From Ectothiorhodospira haloalkaliphila ATCC 51935 (GTDB taxonomy: Bacteria; Pseudomonadota; Gammaproteobacteria; Ectothiorhodospirales; Ectothiorhodospiraceae): a stretch of DNA of 64,000 bases. Under the pieces are notes generated by a model that searched no databases, was not told the DNA's origin, and saw only the letters and a list, made by a program, of their open reading frames with translations. Positions 16,487-27,400 of the stretch are shown piece by piece. The stretch spans positions 1,350,411-1,414,410 of the forward strand of contig NZ_KK214998.1 of NCBI RefSeq assembly GCF_000633935.1, in the 5' to 3' direction. Numbering within the stretch: position 1 is the stretch's first letter; the number at the start of each line of letters is the position of its first letter. The position numbers and the translations under genes were made by a program.

Positions 16487-16925
16487 GAACAAAAAAGAAG
16501 AAAAGCAATCCGGCGGGCTGCCTCGCTGGGCCAGGCTGCTGGTCACGCCCCTGATCCTGGTGGTCGCGGGCGCATTGATCTGGAGCCAGTTACCGAAGGG
16601 GGCCTACTCCACCGACCTGTCGCGCATTGGCGATGGACGCCCCGCCCTGGTGCTCACCTACGACGCGGCTTACATGACCGGGATGCAGGTGATGGATCTG
16701 ATGGACCGGATCCGGGATGAGTATCGTGATGAGGTGGAGTTTCTGGTGGCCAACCTGGGCACCCCCGATGGCCGTGATCTGGCCACGCGGTTTCGGGTGA
16801 ACGACGGCGCGGTGATACTGTTTCGGGGCGACGGACAACCGGTTCAGTTGCTGCAAAGCCCGCGCCATGAACAGGTTCTGCGCGATGCCATGCACGAACA
16901 TCTGGGCGTCTCGCCCGCCCGGTAG
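16479..16925 (+). CDS. membrane-anchored thioredoxin-fold protein without CXXC
   Basis: A 148-residue protein with a basic N-terminus, one membrane anchor (LLVTPLILVVAGALIW, about residues 20-36) and a thioredoxin-like domain facing the periplasm. Where thioredoxins carry the active-site cysteines it has TYDAAYMTGMQVMDLM; no cysteine occurs anywhere. The following strand-helix-strand pattern (VEFLVANLG, GAVILFRGDGQPVQLLQ) keeps the fold. Redox catalysis is therefore unlikely; a binding or scaffold role is possible. It sits between the MFS carrier (8-bp overlap) and the hydrolase-OsmC gene (33-bp gap). The fold call is my inference from pattern. Confidence 0.55.
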   Translation: MRENKKEEKQSGGLPRWARLLVTPLILVVAGALIWSQLPKGAYSTDLSRIGDGRPALVLTYDAAYMTGMQVMDLMDRIRDEYRDEVEFLVANLGTPDGRDLATRFRVNDGAVILFRGDGQPVQLLQSPRHEQVLRDAMHEHLGVSPAR

Positions 16926-16958
16926 CGACGCCACCCACTCTTCCCGGAGACGCCCGAC

Positions 16959-18188
16959 ATGCCCGATCATAACCCCCGCATACGCTTTCCCGGCTCCCAG
17001 GGTAACGAGCTCTCCGCACGCCTGGACATGCCCGAGGGTCCCCCACGGGCCTATGCCCTGTTTGCACACTGCTTCAGTTGTACAAAAGACATCCTGGCAG
17101 CAGTGCGCCTGAGTTCGGCCCTGCGGGCCCACGGGATCGCGCTGCTGCGCTTTGATTTCACAGGGCTTGGCAATAGCCAGGGTGACTTTGCCAACACCAA
17201 CTTCAGCTCCAATCTGGAAGACCTGCGGCGGGCCGCCGATTACCTGCGCCAGGAACACGAAGCCCCACAATTGCTGATCGGCCACAGCCTGGGCGGGGCG
17301 GCCGTGCTGGCCGTGGCGGAGGATGTGCCGGAGGTACGCGCCGTGGCCACCATCAACGCCCCCAGTGATGTGGCCCACGTGACTCATCTCTTTGGCGAGG
17401 ACACCCTGGAGGTCATTCGGGAGCAAGGGGAATCGGAGGTGAACCTGGCGGGGCAGAAATTCCGCATCCAGCGGCAGTTCCTGGAGGATCTGGACAGCCA
17501 CAAGGTGCTGGATCAGGTGGCGAAGCTGCGGCGGCCTCTCATGATCTTTCATTCGCCCCACGACAAGATCGTCTCCATCGATCATGCGGCGCAGATCTAC
17601 CGGGCTGCCAAGCATCCCAAGAGCTTCGTGTCCCTGGATAACGTGGACCACATGCTCTCCCGGCCCGCCGACTCCAGCTACGTGGCATCCCTGCTCAGCG
17701 CCTGGGCCGAGCGCTTTCTGGACCCACCGGAGCGAGAGGAATCAGGGGATCACGAGCGGGGCGTGCTGGTGGCGGAAAACGGTGTGGGTCCCTACGCGCA
17801 GACCGTCGAGATCGGCCCCCATCGGATCAACGCCGACGAGCCCGAATCCATGGGCGGAAAGGATCAGGGCCCGGCCCCCTATGAGTTCCTCATGGCGGGC
17901 CTGGGTGCCTGCACGAGCATGACCCTGCGCATGTATGCGCAGCGCAAGGAACTGCCTTTGGAGCACGTCTCGGTGCGCCTGCGGCATCGCAAGGTGGAGG
18001 AGGAGAGCGAGGACGGCGGCAAGCCCGCTCAGCGGGACCAGTTCGACCGGGAGATCACCCTGGATGGGGACCTCACGGACGACCAGCGCAAGCGGCTGCT
18101 ACAGGTTGCCGATCGCTGCCCGGTACACCGCACCCTGGAATCCGAGGTGCGTATCCAGACGCGGCTGGGGGATGAGAGAGTGGAGTGA
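16959..18188 (+). CDS. bifunctional alpha/beta hydrolase - OsmC family protein
   Basis: A 409-residue two-domain protein with GGAGA 8 nt before ATG 16959. The hydrolase half (about 1-255) has the nucleophile elbow GHSLGG, a candidate acid in HSPHDKIVS and a His in DNVDHMLSRP. The OsmC half (about 265-405) has the peroxidatic cysteines in GLGACTSMTLRMYAQ and ADRCPVHRTLES. OsmC/Ohr proteins reduce organic hydroperoxides. The fusion is a known family, but the joint substrate is unknown; one idea is hydrolysis of a peroxidised ester followed by reduction. Confidence 0.88.
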   Translation: MPDHNPRIRFPGSQGNELSARLDMPEGPPRAYALFAHCFSCTKDILAAVRLSSALRAHGIALLRFDFTGLGNSQGDFANTNFSSNLEDLRRAADYLRQEHEAPQLLIGHSLGGAAVLAVAEDVPEVRAVATINAPSDVAHVTHLFGEDTLEVIREQGESEVNLAGQKFRIQRQFLEDLDSHKVLDQVAKLRRPLMIFHSPHDKIVSIDHAAQIYRAAKHPKSFVSLDNVDHMLSRPADSSYVASLLSAWAERFLDPPEREESGDHERGVLVAENGVGPYAQTVEIGPHRINADEPESMGGKDQGPAPYEFLMAGLGACTSMTLRMYAQRKELPLEHVSVRLRHRKVEEESEDGGKPAQRDQFDREITLDGDLTDDQRKRLLQVADRCPVHRTLESEVRIQTRLGDERVE

Positions 18189-18199
18189 GGTAGTGCGGT

Positions 18200-18255
18200 T
18201 CCCCCGGCGTTGGGGGAGCCCGGTGTTGGCGGAGCGGCGGAGCGCGTCGGCGCTC
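18200..18255. terminator. two GC-rich hairpins between convergent osmC-fusion and infA genes
   Basis: TCCCCC-GGCGTT-GGGGGA (18200-18217) and GAGCGC-GTCG-GCGCTC (18240-18255) lie in the 89 bp between the two convergent genes. Neither is followed by a clear T-run. A role in ending one or both transcripts is likely but unproven. Confidence 0.4.
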
Positions 18256-18277
18256 TCGACCGCGGCGCCACGATCCA

Positions 18278-18502
18278 TCAGTGCTTGTAACGGTAGCTGA
18301 TGCGACCCTTGGTGAGGTCGTAGGGGGACATTTCCAGCTTGACCTTGTCGCCGCTGACCACGCGGATGCGGTAGCGACGCATCTTGCCGGAGGCGTAGGC
18401 CTGAACATGGACGCCATTGTCCAGTTCCACCTTGAAACGCTGATCGGGCATCACGTCGGTGACGGTGCCTTCCATTTCGATGAGATCTTCTTTATTAGAC
18501 AT
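18278..18502 (-). CDS. infA: translation initiation factor IF-1
   Basis: A 74-residue S1-like OB-fold protein. It matches IF-1 throughout: [16 protein letters not shown], then GHV-type strands ([20 protein letters not shown]) and [17 protein letters not shown]-1 binds the ribosomal A site during initiation. The start at 18502 gives the normal family length (72 in E. coli). A longer frame to 18544 exists but is not expected to be used. It stands alone with a long leader region upstream. Confidence 0.97.
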   Translation of the reverse strand: MSNKEDLIEMEGTVTDVMPDQRFKVELDNGVHVQAYASGKMRRYRIRVVSGDKVKLEMSPYDLTKGRISYRYKH

Positions 18503-18895
18503 GGTTGTACCTCGCACGCATGGGAACGGGGAATTGCAGTCCATTCCCGGGGCTTATGATGAAGTGAATCGGTGTGTCGACCAGACAGCCAGGGCCGAGA
18601 CGTTATTCGGGCTGCTTCCGTTGATGCAGATTGGCGGTCCCTCAGCCGGTGATGACCGGCCAGGCCGCAACCCCGGATCGTCAGTGCAGGATGGTGCGCA
18701 GGCTGCCGGGCGTGGCCGTTGCCAGGATCGGAAACGTTCGGCTAATCCACGCCCTGAATGGCCGATGATTTCTTGAAGTCGCGCACAGTATACATGAATC
18801 GTCAAGGCGTTTCAGGGGCTTGCGCTGAATCGATGACGGCCCCTGGAGAAAACCCGGGACGCCGGGGGGCGTCCACGGGTCATGAAGGACGGCCT
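18503..18895 (-). promoter_or_regulatory. infA leader/promoter region, no gene recognised
   Basis: I see no convincing gene in these 393 bp. A candidate promoter on the minus strand has -35 CTGAAA (18815 to 18810) and -10 TATACT (18792 to 18787) with 17 bp spacing, which would give infA a leader of about 275 nt. The leader contains the hairpin GCCGGT-GATG-ACCGGC at 18645-18660. An 83-codon minus-strand frame (18554-18805) has no recognisable family features. Confidence 0.4.
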
Positions 18896-19786
18896 TCAGG
18901 AACTGCTGCCAGGCGAACTCACGGTACCGCTCAGGGGCTTGTCAGCCTCATCGGTCTTGGCAGCCGTTTTGGCCGGCTCACCGGCCGGGGCCGTGGCAGC
19001 CCCCTGCCCTGCCGGCGTCTCCGCCGGCTTGGCGTCAGTCTTTACCTCAGGCTTGGCCTCAGGCTTGGCCTCGGGTTTGCTTGCCGCCTTCGGTTCGGCC
19101 TTGGGCTCGGGTTTGCTTTCGGGCTTGGCAGGTGACGACGTCGCTGCCTTGGAGGGTGCAGGACGACCGGCGGGGCCGGACTTCGCGGCAGCCCTTTTGG
19201 CCTGGGCGGCCTTTTTCTCCTCGGCGGCCTTCTTTCTCTGCTCTTCGGCCTTGGCCTTGCGAGCCTTGGCTTCCTCAGCGCGGTCGGCCACGGCCTTGAT
19301 GGCCTCTTCCACCGCCGTCTTGGCCTTGGCGGCCGAAATGGGCTGATCGATGCGGATCACCCCCAGAGGCAGCTCGATATGTGCGCAGACCTCTTCCAGG
19401 AAGTCGTCCGGGTCGTGCACCAGGCCCTTGCGCCGTGCGCTGCGGCAACGAATCGCGCAGACCACGTCGAAGCTGTCCTTCTTGCACAGGACGAAATCGA
19501 AGGTTTCGTCGTCGATGCGCTTCTGCGCCGTTTCCTTCAGCGGTTGATCGGGGGTGGGCTTGACGGCCACCACTTCGCTGGCTGTCAGGTTGGGGTAGAT
19601 ACGATGCTGGTCACCGAAACTCTCTTCAAGGGCCTTGAGGACCTCGATCTCCTTGGGGGTGAGCAGCTTCTCTTCGCGCTGGTAGGCACCGGAATTGGGC
19701 GGGGGTAGGTCCACCCGGGCACGATACTGGGTATAGAAAGCGATCGCCGCCGCAGCGAACAACAATATGATCAGTACTTCCGCCAT
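18896..19786 (-). CDS. DUF2726 protein with a TolA-like Lys/Ala/Pro tail
   Basis: A 296-residue protein starting at MAEVLIILLFAAAAIAFYTQ, a single N-terminal membrane anchor. A DUF2726 domain follows (about 35-155: LLTPKEIEVLKALEESFGDQ, FDFVLCKKDSFDVVCAIRC), a fold related to PD-(D/E)XK nucleases. The remaining 140 residues are a charged coiled coil (EAKARKAKAEEQRKKAAEEK) and then degenerate KPEAKPE repeats, like the TolA stalk. DUF2726 function is unknown. The catalytic pattern is not clearly complete, so nuclease activity should not be assumed. It is transcribed toward infA. Confidence 0.7.
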   Translation of the reverse strand: MAEVLIILLFAAAAIAFYTQYRARVDLPPPNSGAYQREEKLLTPKEIEVLKALEESFGDQHRIYPNLTASEVVAVKPTPDQPLKETAQKRIDDETFDFVLCKKDSFDVVCAIRCRSARRKGLVHDPDDFLEEVCAHIELPLGVIRIDQPISAAKAKTAVEEAIKAVADRAEEAKARKAKAEEQRKKAAEEKKAAQAKRAAAKSGPAGRPAPSKAATSSPAKPESKPEPKAEPKAASKPEAKPEAKPEVKTDAKPAETPAGQGAATAPAGEPAKTAAKTDEADKPLSGTVSSPGSSS

Positions 19787-20001
19787 CACAACATCCCTCC
19801 ATCGGATTAAATGGAAATCCGGGCAAGGGTCCGGTTTTGTTCGCGCTACGGGCCACTTCCCGGCAACAGATTCTGACCGGCCTGAAAAAGGCACAGTCGT
19901 CCGATTTTGTAGGCCGTGGCGAACGTATTACAAGCCAATTAATAGGGTTTTTTGAGGGATATCGGGTCTTGGGCACTTGAAATGTAGCAGCCCAAGGTTT
20001 T

Positions 20002-21171
20002 TCAGGGCTTGCCGACCAGCCCACCCAGGGCCTGCAACAGGCCATCCACCTGCGCTCTGGAATGGGTGGCGCTGAGCGTGACACGCAGCCGCGCCCTGCC
20101 CTGAGGAACGGTGGGGGGCCGAATGGCCGGCACCAGAAACCCCTGTTGAAGCAGGCTATCGCTCCATTGGACAGCCCGCTCGGAGGCTCCGACCACGATG
20201 GGTTGAATGGGCGTGGTGCTCTCCATCAGTTCCAGGCCCAACTGCCCTGAGCCCTCCCGAAACTGCACCACCAGATCACGCAAATGCCCCCGACGTTCAG
20301 GCTCTTGCTGCACGATGCGCAGCGAGGCCCGGGTGGCCTCGGCCACCGCAGCGGGCATGGCAGTGGTGTAGATATAGGTACGTGCCGACTGGATCAGGGT
20401 TTCGATCAGGTCCTCGGGGCCGGCCACGAAGGCACCCGATGTACCCAGCGCCTTGCCCAGGGTGCCCATGAGGATGGGCACCTGATCCTGAGAAAGCCCC
20501 AGATGCTCCAGGGTTCCAGCTCCCCGCTCACCCAGCACGCCGATACCATGGGCATCGTCAGCCATCAGCCAGCACCCGTGGGTATCGGCCAGCGAGGCCA
20601 GGGCCTCCAGCGGCGCCAGGTTGCCATCCATGGAGAATACCGCGTCGGTGCTGATGAAGGTCTCGCGATCCTCCTCCCTGGCGGTCTTGCCCAGACGGCG
20701 GGCCAGATCCCCGGCATCGGCGTGATGATAGCGGCTGAGCCGGGCACCGCTGATCATGGCGGCATCAATCAGCGAGGCGTGGTTGAGGCGATCTTCGAAC
20801 AATCGATCACCCCGGCGCAGCAGCGCCTGTGCCACGCCCAGGTTGGCCATGTAGCCGGTGGAGAACAGCAGGGCCCGATCACGACCGGTGAAGGCGGCCA
20901 GCTCATCCTCCAGGGCATGATGGGCCCGGGTGTGGCCGTTCACCAGATGGGCGGCACCGGCCCCCACACCATAGGCTTCGACCCCTTGCCGGAACGCCTG
21001 GATCACCCGAGGATGATTGGCCAGACCCAGGTAATCATTGCTGCAGAAGGCCAGCACCGGTCGACCGTCGATGACCTGCTCCGGCTGCTGGGGCCCCTCC
21101 AGGATGCGCCGCGAACGGTACCGGTGCTCGTTGCGCAGGGCCTGAAGGGGTGCCTTGAGATCCCGGGTCAC
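20002..21171 (-). CDS. bioF: 8-amino-7-oxononanoate synthase
   Basis: A 389-residue PLP enzyme that condenses pimeloyl-ACP with alanine in biotin synthesis. Key features are [20 protein letters not shown], the HADAGD-type substrate loop, [11 protein letters not shown] and the PLP lysine in [12 protein letters not shown] (about Lys238). A GTG start at 21171 overlaps the bioB stop in GTGA; the frame extends upstream into bioB but is only a shadow there. bioF and bioB form a coupled pair; no other bio genes are in the window. Confidence 0.95.
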   Translation of the reverse strand: MTRDLKAPLQALRNEHRYRSRRILEGPQQPEQVIDGRPVLAFCSNDYLGLANHPRVIQAFRQGVEAYGVGAGAAHLVNGHTRAHHALEDELAAFTGRDRALLFSTGYMANLGVAQALLRRGDRLFEDRLNHASLIDAAMISGARLSRYHHADAGDLARRLGKTAREEDRETFISTDAVFSMDGNLAPLEALASLADTHGCWLMADDAHGIGVLGERGAGTLEHLGLSQDQVPILMGTLGKALGTSGAFVAGPEDLIETLIQSARTYIYTTAMPAAVAEATRASLRIVQQEPERRGHLRDLVVQFREGSGQLGLELMESTTPIQPIVVGASERAVQWSDSLLQQGFLVPAIRPPTVPQGRARLRVTLSATHSRAQVDGLLQALGGLVGKP

Positions 21172-22151
21172 GCGACCCGGGTTTCGTCGTCTGCCGTGCG
21201 CTCCACCTCCAGGGTATTCACACCCAGACGGCGGAAGAGCTGCTGGTCGTGGTTTTCGGTGGCGTTGGCGGTGGTGAGCAGTTTCTCGCCGTAAAAGATG
21301 GAGTTGGCACCGGCAAAGAAGCACAGGGCCTGCATCTCGTCGCTCATCTCGCTGCGACCGGCAGACAGGCGCACATGGGAGGTGGGCATGATGATCCGCG
21401 CCACCGCCACCACCCGCACGAACTCCAGCGGGTCCACCGGCTCGGCATCGGCCATGGGGGTGCCCTCCACCGGTACAAGATTGTTGATGGGCACGGATTC
21501 CGGGTGACGCGGCAGGTTGGCCAGCTGCTGCAGCAGGCTGGCCCGGTCGCGACGGGACTCGCCCATGCCCAGGATGCCCCCGGAACAGACATTGATGCCC
21601 GCCTCGCGCACGTGGGCCAGGGTGTCCAGGCGATCCTGGTAGGTGCGGGTGGTGATCACCTCGCCGTAATACTCCGGCGAGGTATCCAGGTTGTGATTGT
21701 AGTAGTCCAGGCCGGACTCCTTGAGGCGACGCGCCTGCATCTCGGTGAGCATGCCCAGGGTCATGCAGGTTTCCAGGCCCATCTCGCGCACGCCGCGCAC
21801 CATCTCGATCACCCGCTCCAGGTTCTTGTCAGTGGGGTTGCGCCAGGCGGCCCCCATGCAGAAGCGTGTGGCACCCTCGTCCTTGGCCTTACGGGCCTCG
21901 GCCAGCACCTCTTCCACGGGCAGCAGTCGCTCCCGTTCCACGTCGGCATCGTTGTGGGCGCTCTGGGAGCAATAGCCGCAGTCCTCGGAGCAGGCCCCTG
22001 TCTTGATGGAGAGCAGGCGGCTCACCTGGACCTGATTGGGATCGAAATGGGCCCGATGAAGGGTATGGGCCTCGAACAGCAGATCATTGAAGGGACGATC
22101 CAGCAGGGTGAGGATCTCGTCCACCGTCCAGTCGTGACGGGTTTCAGCCAT
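21168..22151 (-). CDS. bioB: biotin synthase
   Basis: A 327-residue radical SAM enzyme converting dethiobiotin to biotin. The cluster cysteines are Cys54, Cys58 and Cys61 in [26 protein letters not shown] and [11 protein letters not shown] are highly conserved BioB segments that bind the [2Fe-2S] cluster and substrate. It overlaps the upstream membrane-protein gene by 8 bp and is coupled to bioF downstream. Confidence 0.97.
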   Translation of the reverse strand: MAETRHDWTVDEILTLLDRPFNDLLFEAHTLHRAHFDPNQVQVSRLLSIKTGACSEDCGYCSQSAHNDADVERERLLPVEEVLAEARKAKDEGATRFCMGAAWRNPTDKNLERVIEMVRGVREMGLETCMTLGMLTEMQARRLKESGLDYYNHNLDTSPEYYGEVITTRTYQDRLDTLAHVREAGINVCSGGILGMGESRRDRASLLQQLANLPRHPESVPINNLVPVEGTPMADAEPVDPLEFVRVVAVARIIMPTSHVRLSAGRSEMSDEMQALCFFAGANSIFYGEKLLTTANATENHDQQLFRRLGVNTLEVERTADDETRVA

Positions 22152-22602
22152 GGTCAGGCTCCTTGGGAATCTCGACGTCTTGCCAATGCTCCCGGTTGAT
22201 CCGGATGATGTCGCGGATCGACCAGGGGATGATGATGAGTGCAGCCACCAGCCAGTAGATCCGGAAATAGAAGATCTCGGGCGGGAAGAAGGTGCCGATG
22301 ACGATCAGCGCCCCCATGAAGGCGTAGTACCGATAGGCCGCCTGCTGGGTGTAATACCCCACCCGCTCGTCCGGATGGTGCCGGTTCAAGGCGTACACCA
22401 GCATGGAGCCGCCGAACCACAATACCAGGGGCACGATCCCCATGATGGCAGCAATGATCGTGGCCACGCCCACCTCGCCCGTCACCAGAAACAGCGGTAC
22501 CCCGGCCACGGAGACGGCGATGATGGTGCCATAATTGAACAGCTTGGCCGATCCGGCACAGGCGCGCGCGGAGACATGGCGGGTGGCGGCGGGCTGGGAC
22601 AT
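22144..22602 (-). CDS. small integral membrane protein of unknown function
   Basis: A 152-residue protein with about four hydrophobic segments ([65 protein letters not shown]). I do not recognise a family. It is read with bioB (8-bp overlap) and divergent from comF. A biotin-related role is only suggested by position. Confidence 0.65.
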   Translation of the reverse strand: MSQPAATRHVSARACAGSAKLFNYGTIIAVSVAGVPLFLVTGEVGVATIIAAIMGIVPLVLWFGGSMLVYALNRHHPDERVGYYTQQAAYRYYAFMGALIVIGTFFPPEIFYFRIYWLVAALIIIPWSIRDIIRINREHWQDVEIPKEPDHG

Positions 22603-22689
22603 ACTCGGACACCTGGGAAAAATGGCCGGCCCGTTCGGTCAACGGACAAACCTCGAATATACCGCAACCGTGAGCGAGGTGACAGGGAA

Positions 22690-23496
22690 GTGAATCGACT
22701 GATTTCGGAAGTACGGCGCCTGGGCGCCGCCTGGATGGCGCGGGCCTACCCGCCCGTGTGCCTGCTCTGCGGGGCCGCCGGGGACGATGGGCTGGACCTG
22801 TGCCGGCCCTGTGCCGCCGAACTGCCCCGCCCGGGCCACGTCTGCCCCCGCTGCGGCCTGTCCCTGGGGAGTGATTCGGCGCACCCCTGTGGTCACTGCC
22901 TGACCCACCCACCCGACTTCGATCATGCCTGGGCGGCGCTGAGCTATCTGTGGCCGGTGGATGACCTGGTGGGACGCTTCAAGTTTCACGGGCGCCTCAA
23001 CCACGGTCGGCTGCTGGGCAAGCTCATGGCCCGGGAACTGGCGCCGCGGGTGACCCGCCCGGACTGCGTGATCCCGGTGCCGCTGCACCCGCACCGAATA
23101 CGGGAGCGGGGCTTCAATCAGGCGGTGGAACTGGCGCGTCCGCTGTGCCGCGCCCTGGACTGCCCGCTGGAGGCCTTCGCGGTGCACCGGGTTCGCGCCA
23201 CGCCGCCCCAGCAGACGCTGTCCGCGAAACACCGTCAACGCAATCTGCGGGGCGCCTTCCATGTGGCTGAAGGGTTTGCGCCGGCCCACGTGGCCCTGGT
23301 GGATGATGTCATGACCACCGGATCCACCCTGGACGAACTGGCCGGCTTGCTGAAGACCCGCGGCGTGCAGCGGGTGGATGTCTGGGTGCTGGCGCGGGTG
23401 CCCGACCCGGCTAGAGCACACCCCGAACCAGATAATCCATGGCAATCCCGGCAAACACCACCGCCCCGAACCAGTTGTTGTTCAAAAAGGCCTTGA
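22690..23496 (+). CDS. comF: ComF family amidophosphoribosyltransferase-like protein
   Basis: A 268-residue protein from GTG 22690. It has an N-terminal four-Cys zinc finger ([12 protein letters not shown]) plus a second CPRCG/CGHC pair, then a phosphoribosyltransferase domain with [17 protein letters not shown] and the PRPP loop [14 protein letters not shown]. ComF proteins act in DNA uptake in competent bacteria; in others the function is unclear. The family usually ends soon after WVLARVP, whereas here the frame continues about 28 residues, so its 3' end overlaps the convergent ubiA by 86 bp. comF beside bioB is common in gammaproteobacteria. Confidence 0.85.
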   Translation: MNRLISEVRRLGAAWMARAYPPVCLLCGAAGDDGLDLCRPCAAELPRPGHVCPRCGLSLGSDSAHPCGHCLTHPPDFDHAWAALSYLWPVDDLVGRFKFHGRLNHGRLLGKLMARELAPRVTRPDCVIPVPLHPHRIRERGFNQAVELARPLCRALDCPLEAFAVHRVRATPPQQTLSAKHRQRNLRGAFHVAEGFAPAHVALVDDVMTTGSTLDELAGLLKTRGVQRVDVWVLARVPDPARAHPEPDNPWQSRQTPPPRTSCCSKRP

Positions 23497-24313
23497 AGCA
23501 ACCTTTGGGGTCCCGGTCGTGGATCAGATACTGCTGATAGATGACCAGGCCGGCCGCCGCCACCAGGCTCAGGGTGAAGATCATGCCCAGCTCTGCCTGC
23601 ATGCCCACCAGCACCAGGGCGATCAGCACCAGCAACTGCAGCAGGCCGATGATGCTCCGGTCCGACTCGCCGAACAGGATGGCGCTGGACTTGACGCCGA
23701 TCTTGAGATCATCGGGCCGGTCCACCATGGCATACATGGTGTCGTAGGCGGTGGCCCACAGGATGGTGGCCACGAACAGCAACCAGGCCAAGGGCGGCGG
23801 GAACGCGCCCGTCTGGGCAGCGAAGGCCATGGGCACGGCCCAGCCAAAGGCCGCGCCCAGATGCACCTGGGGCAGGTGATGGAATCGCTTCATAAAGGGA
23901 TAGGTGCCCGCCAGCAGCACCGCCACCACGGACAGGGCGATGGTCAGCGGGTTCATCAGCAGCACCAGGCCGAAGGCGATGATGGAGAGCACCACCGCCA
24001 CGCCCACCGCCTCGGTGGGGCTGATCAGGCCCATGGCCAGGGGGCGATCGCGGGTGCGGCTCACATGACCGTCGATGTGCCGGTCGGCGAAGTCGTTCAT
24101 GGCACAGCCGGCGGCGCGCATCAGGGCCACACCCGCCACGAACACGAACAGCACCAGGGGATCGGGCATGCCCTCGGCGGCGATCCACAAGGCCCAGAGG
24201 GTGGGCCATAGCAGCAGCAGGGTGCCCACGGGACGATGCATCCGCGTGAGCAGTGCATAATTGATCAGCCGGCCCTTCAGGCCCCCATTGGATGATGCGG
24301 TCTCGGTGTTCAC
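23411..24313 (-). CDS. ubiA: 4-hydroxybenzoate polyprenyltransferase
   Basis: A 300-residue membrane prenyltransferase of ubiquinone synthesis. The first Asp-rich motif is [20 protein letters not shown] and the second lies in [13 protein letters not shown], both coordinating Mg-diphosphate. Eight to nine membrane helices are visible. A GTG start at 24313 places [10 protein letters not shown] before the [19 protein letters not shown] start typical of UbiA; the frame continues to 24607 but only as a shadow. Ubiquinone genes ubiA and ubiD are both present but 37 kb apart. Confidence 0.93.
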   Translation of the reverse strand: MNTETASSNGGLKGRLINYALLTRMHRPVGTLLLLWPTLWALWIAAEGMPDPLVLFVFVAGVALMRAAGCAMNDFADRHIDGHVSRTRDRPLAMGLISPTEAVGVAVVLSIIAFGLVLLMNPLTIALSVVAVLLAGTYPFMKRFHHLPQVHLGAAFGWAVPMAFAAQTGAFPPPLAWLLFVATILWATAYDTMYAMVDRPDDLKIGVKSSAILFGESDRSIIGLLQLLVLIALVLVGMQAELGMIFTLSLVAAAGLVIYQQYLIHDRDPKGCFKAFLNNNWFGAVVFAGIAMDYLVRGVL

Positions 24314-24464
24314 GGGTATCGACGCATATTGGGTCAGTGGCAGTCGGTGGCCAAGTGTAGCAAAGCCCGGCCGCCCTTTGCGGCCCAGCTCTGGATGCTG
24401 TTCAAACCGCTTTGTCTGGTCGCGCAGCTCTCGGTCGAATTTCCCTGCATCGGAAGATGACGAC

Positions 24465-27400
24465 TCAGGAATCGTCAGGATCCAGGGGCTTTGAATGCAA
24501 CAACATGTGCTCCACTTCCTCGGCCGGCATGGGTCGGCTGAACAGATAGCCTTGTCCCTGCACGCAGCCATGATCCAGCAGGAAGTCCCGTTGCACCGTG
24601 TTTTCAATGCCCTCGGCGATGACCTTCAGGCCCAGGGTCTCGCCCAGTCCGATGATGGCGCGGATGATGGCGGCATCCTCGGGATGGTTGGCAGGGTCCT
24701 CCTCCATCTCGAAGACGAAGGATCGATCGATCTTGATGGCATGCACCGGCAGGCGCTTGAGATAGTTCAGGGAAGAGTACGCAGTGCCGAAGTCGTCAAT
24801 GGAAATGCGGATCCCATGACCATGCAGCTCGGTCAGGGTACGTATGGTCTGGTCAATGGAGCTCATGGCCGCGCTCTCGGTAATCTCGATTTCCAGGTCG
24901 CCAGCGTCCAGGCCGGTTTCGGCCAAGACGGTGAGGATGCGCTCGACAACGCCGGGTTCCCGGAACTCGCGCGCTGACAGGTTGACCGCCACGGGCACCG
25001 TCGGGACACCCCGGGCCTTCCAGTCGCGAATCTGCTCGCAGGCCTGTCGCAGGATTGCCGGCCCCAGCGAGAGGATGAAGCCGGTCTCCTCCGCCAGGGG
25101 AATGAAACGACCCGGTGAGATCATGCCCCGTTGGGGGTGGCGCCAGCGCACCAGGGCCTCCAGGCTGAGCGCACGTCCACTGACCAGTTCCACCCGGGGC
25201 TGATACACCAGATGAAATTGGTCCTGCTCCAACGCAAGCCGCATGGCCTGGTCCAGTTCCATGCGTTCCTGTAGCGCCGCGTCCATTTCCGGGATGTAGA
25301 AATGGTAGCAGCGGCGACCTTCGGCCTTGGCGCGATACATGGCCGCGTCGGCATGACGTACCAGCTCCTCGGGGCAATCACTGTCGCCGGGGTAGACAGC
25401 AATACCGATACTCACGGTGATGGAAACTTGCTGGGATGGCAGCGACACCGGCTGATTCAGACTCGCCTGGAGCTTTTCGATCACGGGGATCACGTCCTCC
25501 ACATGCGTGAGGCTGGACAGCAGCAGGATGAATTCATCGCCGCCGAAGCGGGCCACCGTATCTTCCTCGCGCAACAGGGTGCGTAGACGTTGCGCGATGT
25601 GGATCAGCAGTTGATCGCCTTGGGCATGGCCCAGTGAGTCGTTGACCACCTTGAAATCGTCCAGGTCGATGAACACCACGGCCACAGTCTGCTGATCCCG
25701 TCGAGCCTGGGCGATCGCCCGATCGATCCTGTCCAGCATGACGCTGCGATTGGGCAAGCCGGTCAGCGGATCATGGAAGGCCAGATACTCCAGGCGCTGG
25801 GTCAGGGCGCGCTTGTCCGAGATGTCCTCCGCCAGCTTGATGTAATGCGTCACCTCCCCACAGGCATTGCGGATCGGTGAAATCCGGGCCTGCTCCCAGT
25901 ACGGCTCGCCCGAGCGGGTGCGATTATTGAACTCGCCCTCCCAGGTTTCACCACTGCGGATCGTTGCCCAGAGCTCTTCGCACTGCTCGACGTTTTTTTC
26001 GCCGTAACGCAGCATGCCGGGCTGCTGCCCCAGCACCTCCTCGCGGGCGAAACCCGTAATGTCACAAAAACGCTGGTTCACGTACTCGATCACGCCATCC
26101 GTGTCGGTGAGCACCACGACGCCGGGGCTTTGCTCCACCGCATAGGCCAGTCGCTTGCTTTGCTCCTCGACCAGCTTGCGCTCGGTGATGTCCAGGGTGG
26201 ACCCCAGTATCTTGCGCAGATTGCCCTCTGCACCATAGACGGGAGAGGCCTGATGCAGTATCCATCGCCACTGACCCGTCTGATGGCGCATGCGTACTTC
26301 GAAGCGGAATCGCCCTTGCGGTTGTCGCGTGTACTGCTCGAATTGGCGAATGCCCTCATCGCGCTCATCGGGGTGGATCAACGACCGCCAGGCTTCCAGG
26401 TCATCCTCCATCTCATGATCCCGGTAGCCCAGCTGTGCCTTGAGTTCAGGCGATAGAAAAACCTCCCCATTCGGACGCCATTCGAACAGGCCCACGTTAC
26501 CGCCCTGCACCGCCTCCCATAAACGCTCCTGATCCCTGAGTCGCGCCGTGAGGTCCACATCCATGGCGTAGAGGCTCAGGTTATCCTCGGCATGTCGCAC
26601 CACCACATGGCAGGTAAGGACCTTGAGAGCGTGCCCGTCTCGATGCCGAAGGATCAGCATCTCCGACGCGGGCAGCTGCTCCCCTTCGCGCACGTCCCGC
26701 ATGCGGTGGAAAAAAGCCTCGCGATCCTCCAGGGGAATGATCAGATCCGCAAGGTTTGCGCCCAGAGCTTCTTCAGCGGAATAGCCATAGAGACGCTCAC
26801 TGGCGAAGTTCCAGTAGGTCACCGTCCCGTCGGGCCGATACCCCTGAATCGAGATCTCAGGCACGGTGTCCAGCAGCTGGGTGAGGGCCGCCTCATTGCG
26901 CTGCAGCGCCGCCTCCGCGTGATGGCGTGCGGTAATATCCCGGTTGGTTCCGCGGTGCCCCCGATAGCGACCCGACGCATCCCACACAGAGCGGCAGTCG
27001 TGCTCGATCCAGCGGACATCGCCGGATTGCGTGATGATGCGGAAGTGCAGCAGTGCCTGGTCCTCATGACTGCCCGCGTGCACATGCCCCTCATAGACCG
27101 CTCGATCATCCGGATGGATGATGCGCAACATGAGGCCCGCATCATCCAGAAACGCCTCTGCGGCGTAGCCGGTGATCTGTTCGCAGGCAGGGGACACGTA
27201 GCGGAATCGGTTGTCCTCACCCAACCAGTAGTCCCAGTCCGGCGAGAACTGCGCCAGGATCCGATAGCGCTCCTGCTCTTCACGCAGTTGCTGGTTCAGG
27301 GCCTCCAGGGCGTGCCGCTGATTCACAGCGGCAGTCTGGTCCACAACACTGCAGATGAACTCCGTGGCCCCATCGTAGGTATCGGGAATGCGGATGAGCT

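Noticed and set aside
18554-18805. Possible 83-residue minus-strand gene upstream of infA
   Set aside because: No family resemblance or ribosome binding site; it spans the probable infA leader.
19960-20001. TTGGGC/GCCCAA hairpin after bioF as terminator
   Set aside because: The T-run follows the hairpin only on the plus strand, where no gene ends; on the bioF strand there is no T-run.
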